From Bacteroidota bacterium (lineage in GTDB: Bacteria; Bacteroidota; Bacteroidia; AKYH767-A; JABDAW01), in contig JAHEYM010000102.1 in the NCBI GenBank assembly GCA_023251595.1, forward strand, positions 1 through 10,496: a stretch of DNA of 10,496 nucleotides, in the 5' to 3' direction. Below are positions 7,092 through 10,496 of this stretch, piece after piece; position 1 is the first letter of the stretch, and every line of letters begins with the position of its first letter. Under the pieces are notes generated by a model. It did not search any database. It was not told the origin of the DNA and saw nothing but the letters and a program-made list of their open reading frames with translations. The translations under genes and the position numbers were made by a program.

Positions 7092-8465
7092 ATGTTATAT
7101 TGCTCTCTCTTCACTCTGTTTCTCTTTCTCCTGACATTGTCGTGTTTTGGGCAGGAACCGCCAAAGAAAGCACCACAACTAACCCGTATACTTTTTCTAT
7201 TTGATGCAAGTGGAAGTATGAATGCAACATGGCAAACTGCACCAAAAATTGACATCGCACGGAGGTTATTAACTGAATTACTCGATAGTCTAAAAAAAAT
7301 AGATAATATTGAATTGGCACTTCGCTGTTTTGGTCACACGAAATTCTATCCCCCACCCGATTGCGACGATACACGGCTTGAGGTTCCATTTGGAAAACAT
7401 GTTGAAGAACTTATTACCGGTCGCCTGAAAAATATTACTGCGAGAGGTACAACACCGATTGCACTTTCCATGGAGGCATGTGCTGCCGATTTCCCGAATA
7501 TGGAAGCGCGGAATATTGTTATATTAATTACAGATGGTATCGAAGAATGTGGTGGTGATCCTTGTGCCGTTTCTGCAGCACTTCAGGCGAAAGGAATTAT
7601 TATTCGGCCTTTCGTCATCGGTTTAGGTCTTGATGATTCATTGATTAAATCGTTCGAATGCGTTGGGAAATTTTATGATGCAACCAATGAGGAGACCTTC
7701 AAAACAATTCTGAAAATAGTTATTTCGCAAGTATTAAATAATACGAGCTGTCAAGTGAACCTGCTCGATAAATTTGGCAACCCGACTGAAACGAATGTGA
7801 ACATGACTTTTTACGATCGGGTTTCGCACAGACAGAAATATAATTTTGTTCACACGATGAATGCAAAAGGCAATCCGGATACATTGCGCATTGATGCGCT
7901 TCCAACCTATAAAATTGTTGTTCATACAATTCCACCTGTTGAGAAGGACAGCATAGTACTTACGCCCGGAAAACATACAATAATTGGAATTGACGCACCA
8001 CAAGGGTATTTAACCATGAATTTCCAGGCCGTAAGTGATTATACATCACTCAAATGTATAGTTAGAAAAGCAGGAGAAACAAAAACATTAAATGTCCAGG
8101 ATTTTAATTCTACTGAAAAATATCTTATTGGGAAATATGATCTCGAAGTATTATCATTGCCAAGAATAAATATATATAATGCTGAAGTTTCACAAAGTCA
8201 CACCACGACTGTGAAAGTGCCTCAGCCGGGTCTGGTTACATTTAATTCGCTGGGTTCGGGATACGGGAGTCTTTATTCTGAGGAAAAAGACTCTTTGAAA
8301 TTAATTTACAATCTTGACAACACTGCTACCAAGCAAACACTGATTATGATGCCTGGAAATTATAAAGCGGTGTATCGTGCCAGAAATGCCCGGGAATCAT
8401 TATATACAACAGAAAAAAGATTCGTAGTAGTAAGCGGTGGATCTATCATTATTGCACTTAATTAA
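7092..8465 (+). CDS. Secreted or lipid-anchored von Willebrand factor A domain protein
   Basis: This 457-residue exported protein has a hydrophobic N-terminus (residues 1-17) ending in LSCFGQ, read either as a signal peptide cleaved after Gln21 or as a poor lipobox at Cys18. The VWA domain spans about residues 32-215. Its metal-ion-dependent adhesion site is intact: DASGS (Asp38, Ser40, Ser42), Thr120/Thr121 in ARGTTP and Asp148 in LITDG. Several cysteines (79, 91, 130, 153, 158, 190) suggest disulfides outside the cytoplasm. Residues about 220-457 are predicted beta-rich, possibly one or two immunoglobulin-like domains; I recognise no named family there. VWA proteins usually bind partners through the metal site; the ligand here is unknown. 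The frame is open to 6996, but that stretch overlaps the transketolase gene and translates the repeat element, so 7092 is used. Its place between two transketolase halves gives no functional clue. Confidence 0.85.
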   Translation: MLYCSLFTLFLFLLTLSCFGQEPPKKAPQLTRILFLFDASGSMNATWQTAPKIDIARRLLTELLDSLKKIDNIELALRCFGHTKFYPPPDCDDTRLEVPFGKHVEELITGRLKNITARGTTPIALSMEACAADFPNMEARNIVILITDGIEECGGDPCAVSAALQAKGIIIRPFVIGLGLDDSLIKSFECVGKFYDATNEETFKTILKIVISQVLNNTSCQVNLLDKFGNPTETNVNMTFYDRVSHRQKYNFVHTMNAKGNPDTLRIDALPTYKIVVHTIPPVEKDSIVLTPGKHTIIGIDAPQGYLTMNFQAVSDYTSLKCIVRKAGETKTLNVQDFNSTEKYLIGKYDLEVLSLPRINIYNAEVSQSHTTTVKVPQPGLVTFNSLGSGYGSLYSEEKDSLKLIYNLDNTATKQTLIMMPGNYKAVYRARNARESLYTTEKRFVVVSGGSIIIALN

Positions 8466-8480
8466 TCCTATATATTCAAT

Positions 8481-9470
8481 ATGGAAAATATAATTTCTGA
8501 ACCGATTATGGAGAAAAAAATTAGCTATACAGAAAAAAAAGATACACGTTCGGGCTTTGGTGCCGGTTTGCTTGAATTGGGGCGAAAAAATCGGAAAGTG
8601 GTTGCGCTTTGTGCAGATCTCACCGGTTCACTAAAAATGGATGCTTTTCAGAAAGAATTCCCTTCACGATTTTTTCAATGCGGAATTGCTGAGGCGAACA
8701 TGATGGGAATTGCAGCGGGATTGACCATTGGGGGAATGATTCCATTCACAGGAACTTTTGCAAATTTCTCTACAGGACGAGTGTATGATCAAATTCGACA
8801 ATCCATTGCATATTCCGGTAAAAATGTAAAGATATGTGCATCTCATGCCGGTCTTACTTTGGGTGAAGATGGTGCAACGCATCAGATTCTTGAGGATCTC
8901 GGAATGATGAAAATGTTACCCGGAATGACCGTTATCAACCCCTGCGATTTCAACCAAACGAAGGCTGCGACTATTGCCATAGCCGACCATATTGGACCGG
9001 TTTATCTTCGTTTTGGGCGACCTGCAGTTCCTAATTTCACCTCACCCGAGCAAGAATTTGTTATTGGTAAGGCAATAACCTTCATTTCAGGGACTGATGT
9101 TTCCATCTTTTGTACAGGTCATATGGTATGGAAAGCAATTGAAGCCTCCGAGCTTTTAGCTGATCTGGGAATTTCAGCGGAAATAATTAATATTCATACG
9201 ATTAAGCCACTGGACACTTTTTCCATTCTAAATAGTATTGCTAAGACCGGTTGCGCTGTCTCAGCCGAAGAACACCAACTCAACGGAGGATTAGGTGACA
9301 GTATCGCACAATGTATTTCCACTACACACCCATGCCCCTTGGAAATGGTCGGTGTAAATGATACCTTTGGAGAGAGTGGTACCCCTGAGCAACTATTAGA
9401 AAAATATGGTCTTACCGCCAAGGCAATCTCTGAAGCTGCTATAAGAGCCATTGGGCGTAAAGCAAAGTAG
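8481..9470 (+). CDS. Transketolase, C-terminal subunit
   Basis: This 329-residue protein is the pyrimidine-binding plus C-terminal half of the split transketolase and should assemble with the 6209-7054 product into the working enzyme. Glu71 in QCGIAEANMMG is the conserved glutamate that activates thiamine diphosphate. TGTFANFSTGRVYDQIRQ, SHAGLTLGEDGATHQ (His122, His134) and VYLRFGRP are family hallmarks, and SAEEHQLNGGLGDSIA marks the C-terminal domain. A similar arrangement occurs in the DXP-synthase/pyruvate-dehydrogenase E1 superfamily, but the paired N-half here has transketolase-type motifs. The listed start gives nine residues before a second ATG at 8508 (MEKKISYTEKKDTRSGFG), which looks closer to the usual family N-terminus; either could be used. 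It lies 15 bp after the VWA stop with no promoter in the gap, so all three genes are probably one operon. Confidence 0.94.
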   Translation: MENIISEPIMEKKISYTEKKDTRSGFGAGLLELGRKNRKVVALCADLTGSLKMDAFQKEFPSRFFQCGIAEANMMGIAAGLTIGGMIPFTGTFANFSTGRVYDQIRQSIAYSGKNVKICASHAGLTLGEDGATHQILEDLGMMKMLPGMTVINPCDFNQTKAATIAIADHIGPVYLRFGRPAVPNFTSPEQEFVIGKAITFISGTDVSIFCTGHMVWKAIEASELLADLGISAEIINIHTIKPLDTFSILNSIAKTGCAVSAEEHQLNGGLGDSIAQCISTTHPCPLEMVGVNDTFGESGTPEQLLEKYGLTAKAISEAAIRAIGRKAK

Positions 9471-9506
9471 GTCCAGGCTCTCAGGGATAAGAGTGCAAAA
9501 TCCGTT

Positions 9507-10061
9507 ATGGGAGAAATCAATTTTAGTGACAAAGAACTTTTGGAACAATTCCGGAACGAGGATTCTGGGAATATTGCATTCAGTCTTATTGTTAAGAAAT
9601 ATCAACGAAAGTTGTACTATGTATGTCGTCGAATTGTGCTTAATCACGATGATGCCAATGACGTCATACAGGAGGCTTTTATTAATATCTGGAAAGCACT
9701 ACCTCAATTCAGACAAGATGCCAAGCTCTATACATGGATGTACCGTATTGTCATGAACGAGGCTCTTTTCTTTCTTAAGCAGAAAAAAGCAGACCAAAAT
9801 GTCCGATTTGATGAAATTGATCCTCAACTGGCCGAACAACTTGTCGATGACCCCTATTTCAGAGGAGATGAGATTCAACTACTTTTGCAGAAAGCTATAC
9901 TGACATTGCATGAAAGAGAAGGGCTCGTCTTCAATATGAAATTCTTTGAACACATGAAAGATGAAGAAATAGCGGAAGTTTTGGAGATAACGGAGGGTGC
10001 TGTGAGGTCACATTATCATCTTTCCTCAAAAAAAATTGAAAAATATCTTAAAACGCATTAA
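9507..10061 (+). CDS. ECF-type RNA polymerase sigma factor
   Basis: This 184-residue protein should direct RNA polymerase to a small set of promoters in response to a signal. Sigma region 2 covers about residues 24-92, with the core-binding stretch DDANDVIQEAFINIWKAL (48-65) and the DNA-contacting YTWMYRIVMNEA (75-86). A linker (about 93-121) leads to region 4 (about 122-182), whose helix-turn-helix is KDEEIAEVLEITEGAVRSHY. Region 1 and region 3 are absent, as expected of an ECF member. It starts 36 bp after the transketolase gene with no recognisable promoter, so it may be in the same transcript or have a promoter I cannot see. A gene with repeated PFxVPxGYF motifs follows 50 bp downstream and is the natural candidate for its regulator. 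The start is supported by the typical distance to region 2. Confidence 0.93.
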   Translation: MGEINFSDKELLEQFRNEDSGNIAFSLIVKKYQRKLYYVCRRIVLNHDDANDVIQEAFINIWKALPQFRQDAKLYTWMYRIVMNEALFFLKQKKADQNVRFDEIDPQLAEQLVDDPYFRGDEIQLLLQKAILTLHEREGLVFNMKFFEHMKDEEIAEVLEITEGAVRSHYHLSSKKIEKYLKTH

Positions 10062-10111
10062 ACATTTTCACAAAAAAACACTCTAAGTATTAGAAGCCTA
10101 TCTTGAACAAC

Positions 10112-10496
10112 ATGGAAAACGACGATATAAATTCATCAAAAACACCAATTCTTGCCGGCATAAGCAGGGAGAATCCCTTCTCTGTACCACCAAATTATTT
10201 TGATGAACTACCGGAGAACATACAAATTTTGGTTAAAAACAGACCGGTTGACTTACCGACCATGAGTACTCCTTTCCTGGTTCCGGATGGTTATTTTGAG
10301 AATCTGTCAACCCGAATAATGACACAAATAGAGAACAAGGAACTCAATGAACTTCCTCAGCAGACTCCCTTCAGCGTTCCGAAAGGATATTTTGATGAAC
10401 TTCCGTCTAAAATAAATCAGAGAATATACTCAAAACCAACCATTCTCCAGATCGGTTTGGTGCAGAAAATTTTTAGAATTCAGACCCTTATTCCTG
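10112..10496 (+). CDS. Partial gene after sigma factor: three 32-residue motif repeats, candidate anti-sigma factor
   Basis: An open frame from ATG 10112 runs off the right edge without a stop, giving 128 residues. It contains three copies of one motif: NPFSVPPNYFDELPENI (21-37), TPFLVPDGYFENLSTRI (53-69) and TPFSVPKGYFDELPSKI (85-101), at an exact spacing of 32 residues. The DNA of the copies has diverged while the protein pattern P-F-x-V-P-x-[GN]-Y-F-[DE]-x-L-x-x-x-I is kept, so selection probably acts on the peptide. After the third copy the sequence turns more hydrophobic (PTILQIGLVQKIFRIQTLIP), perhaps leading to a membrane segment outside the window. Anti-sigma factors commonly follow ECF genes, and motifs like this occur in Bacteroidota proteins at such loci as far as I recall. 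No HxxxCxxC zinc motif is visible. The repeat is certain, the role is inference. Confidence 0.75.
   Translation, partial: MENDDINSSKTPILAGISRENPFSVPPNYFDELPENIQILVKNRPVDLPTMSTPFLVPDGYFENLSTRIMTQIENKELNELPQQTPFSVPKGYFDELPSKINQRIYSKPTILQIGLVQKIFRIQTLIP

Noticed and set aside
9194..9532. 112-codon minus-strand ORF opposite the end of the transketolase C-terminal gene
   Set aside because: It lies antisense to strongly conserved coding sequence and shows no domain, signal peptide or promoter of its own.
9451..9756. 101-codon plus-strand ORF overlapping the sigma factor
   Set aside because: It is an out-of-frame shadow of the sigma factor gene, whose own frame has clear region 2 and region 4 motifs.

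Overview
The window is about 10.5 kb of moderately AT-rich DNA from a member of the Bacteroidota, probably a non-Bacteroides environmental lineage. Three things support this. The TonB-dependent receptor has a carboxypeptidase-regulatory-like N-terminal domain, transketolase is encoded as two separate subunits, and several gene starts have Bacteroidota-type -7 promoter motifs (TAnnTTTG) instead of Shine-Dalgarno sites. All complete genes lie on the plus strand. A divergent gene probably begins at the extreme left edge, and a plus-strand gene runs off the right edge.

Layout. Bases 1-143 look like a divergent promoter region: a TTTG-N21-TATCTTTG promoter on the minus strand points at a start codon at 23-21, and a TACTTTTG box on the plus strand precedes the first complete gene. 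Bases 144-2092 hold two envelope-targeted genes overlapping by ATGA: a probable lipoprotein with an alpha/beta-hydrolase-like domain, a charged coiled-coil-like linker and C-terminal TPR-like helices, then a small secreted protein of unknown function. A perfect 28-bp palindrome (2096-2123) of the REP type follows, then a promoter and a TonB-dependent receptor (2157-4478). After only 11 bp comes pyrG, CTP synthase, starting with GTG (4490-6106).

The second half carries a split transketolase. The thiamine-diphosphate-binding N-terminal subunit (6209-7054) and the C-terminal subunit (8481-9470) are separated by a secreted von Willebrand factor A protein (7092-8465). The VWA gene is preceded by a GC-rich repeat-like hairpin that fills the 37-bp gap. 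The three genes lie tightly in one direction and are probably co-transcribed.

The right end holds an ECF-type sigma factor (9507-10061) and, 50 bp later, the start of a gene cut by the window edge (10112 onward). Its first 128 residues contain three copies of a motif close to PFxVPxGYFdeLpxxI, spaced exactly 32 residues apart. Its position makes it a candidate anti-sigma factor or sigma-associated membrane regulator. This tandem-motif protein and the VWA gene lodged between the two transketolase halves are the most interesting items. I saw no tRNA, rRNA, CRISPR array, transposase or phage gene.
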